Assembly (NCBI GenBank): GCA_002410555.1
Contig: DHSR01000083.1
Coordinates: forward strand, 57,072-121,071
Reading direction: 5' to 3'
Length of the DNA: 64,000 nucleotides
Source of the DNA: Bacteroidales bacterium UBA5281
GTDB taxonomy: Bacteria; Bacteroidota; Bacteroidia; Bacteroidales; Lentimicrobiaceae
In this document: positions 63,540-64,000 of the stretch, piece after piece
Layout: each line of letters begins with the position of its first letter
How positions within the stretch are numbered: the first letter of the stretch is position 1
Translations under genes and position numbers: made by a program
The notes under the pieces: model-generated
Databases searched by the model: none
What the model was told of the DNA's origin: nothing
What the model saw: the letters and a program-made list of their open reading frames with translations, nothing else

Positions 63540-64000
63540 CTTTTCGGGGACAAGGAGATGGGGGAGGGAGAGACAGGGAGACAAGGGGACGGGACAAGGG
63601 GAATGATATTTGAACAACCAATTATAGTTAGAAGGTCCCTTCTCCTTTAGGAGAAGGTGCCGGAGGCGGATGAGGTAAGAGGGGAAAAGGAGATAAGGAG
63701 ATAAAAAGATAAAGAGATAGGGAGACAAGGGGACAAGGAGACGGGGAGACCAACGTCTCAACTCCTCAACAACTCAACGACTCAACTTATCAACAGATTA
63801 CAGATCACTGATCACTACCGGGAAACAGGGAGACAAAGAGAATGCTATTTGAACAACCAATTATAGTTAGAAGGTCCCTTCTCCTTATAGGAGAAGGTGC
63901 CGGAGGCGGATGAGGTAAGAGGGGACGGGGGGACTTGAGGACAAGGAAAAAAGGAGACAAGGAAACAAGGAGATAAGGGAGATAAGGAAACAGGGAGACA
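63540..64000. repeat. GA-rich low-complexity DNA with a duplicated 85-base segment
   Basis: No gene is supported from 63406 to the end. Degenerate GGAGACA/AGGGGACA units run through 63540-63600, 63680-63755 and 63920-64000. An 85-86-base segment occurs twice, at 63601-63685 and 63840-63925, differing by one substitution and one inserted base. Each copy holds a CCTTCTCC/GGAGAAGG hairpin followed by TGCCGGAGGCGGATGAGG. The stretch between them contains CAACTCAAC-type repeats. Confidence 0.8.

Overview
The window is a stretch of Bacteroidota chromosome. The evidence is three proteins with Por-type (type IX) C-terminal sorting domains, -7 boxes of the TAnnTTTG kind in front of many genes, LytS/LytR and triple-Y sensor architecture, an HU-CCDC81/SPOR protein, a menaquinone operon, and many intergenic palindromic repeats. 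About fifty genes are supported. One initiator tRNA is present; I see no rRNA, CRISPR array, prophage or intact insertion sequence.

Layout: 1-6058 holds a secreted M1-type peptidase (cut by the left edge), a TolC-type outer membrane protein, a HlyD/MacA-type adaptor and tsaB. 6067-13219 is a leftward menaquinone operon, transcribed thioesterase, menF, menD, menB, menA, menC, menE. 13865-23126 carries tilS, dsbD, an unknown coiled-coil secreted protein, a sulfide:quinone oxidoreductase with a 52-residue companion, an S4 RNA-binding protein, der, tRNA-fMet and era. 23420-27586 holds a PPi-type phosphofructokinase, a POT peptide transporter and aspartate kinase. 27802-31559 is a LytS/LytR pair whose kinase is interrupted by an in-frame amber codon. 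31812-39086 is housekeeping (tgt, LptF/G-type permease, ispE, deoxynucleoside kinase, kdsB) plus a GH3-family protein and an HU/SPOR protein. 39587-43633 holds a TPR histidine kinase, its NarL-type regulator, an orphan HTH-only LuxR protein and a lipoprotein.

45937-56178 is the metabolic highlight: a lysine fermentation cluster (kal, kce, kdd, kamA, two accessory ATPase-like genes, kamD, kamE, then a thiolase). Together these take L-lysine through beta-lysine, 3,5-diaminohexanoate and 5-amino-3-oxohexanoate to 3-aminobutyryl-CoA, acetoacetate and crotonyl-CoA. The two genes between kamA and kamD are a P-loop-like protein and a MutS-type ATPase without mismatch-recognition domains. They are the most interesting uncharacterised pair here, plausibly a repair or reactivation system for the aminomutase.

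56466-64000 holds two type IX-secreted proteins of unknown function, a broken zinc-finger gene, a PepSY-like protein, uvrC and thiL, and ends in GA-rich low-complexity DNA with an 85-bp duplication.

Menaquinone synthesis, the quinone-linked sulfide oxidoreductase and lysine fermentation together suggest a respiratory or facultatively fermentative organism that uses amino acids; that is inference. All family assignments come from reading motifs, without database searches.
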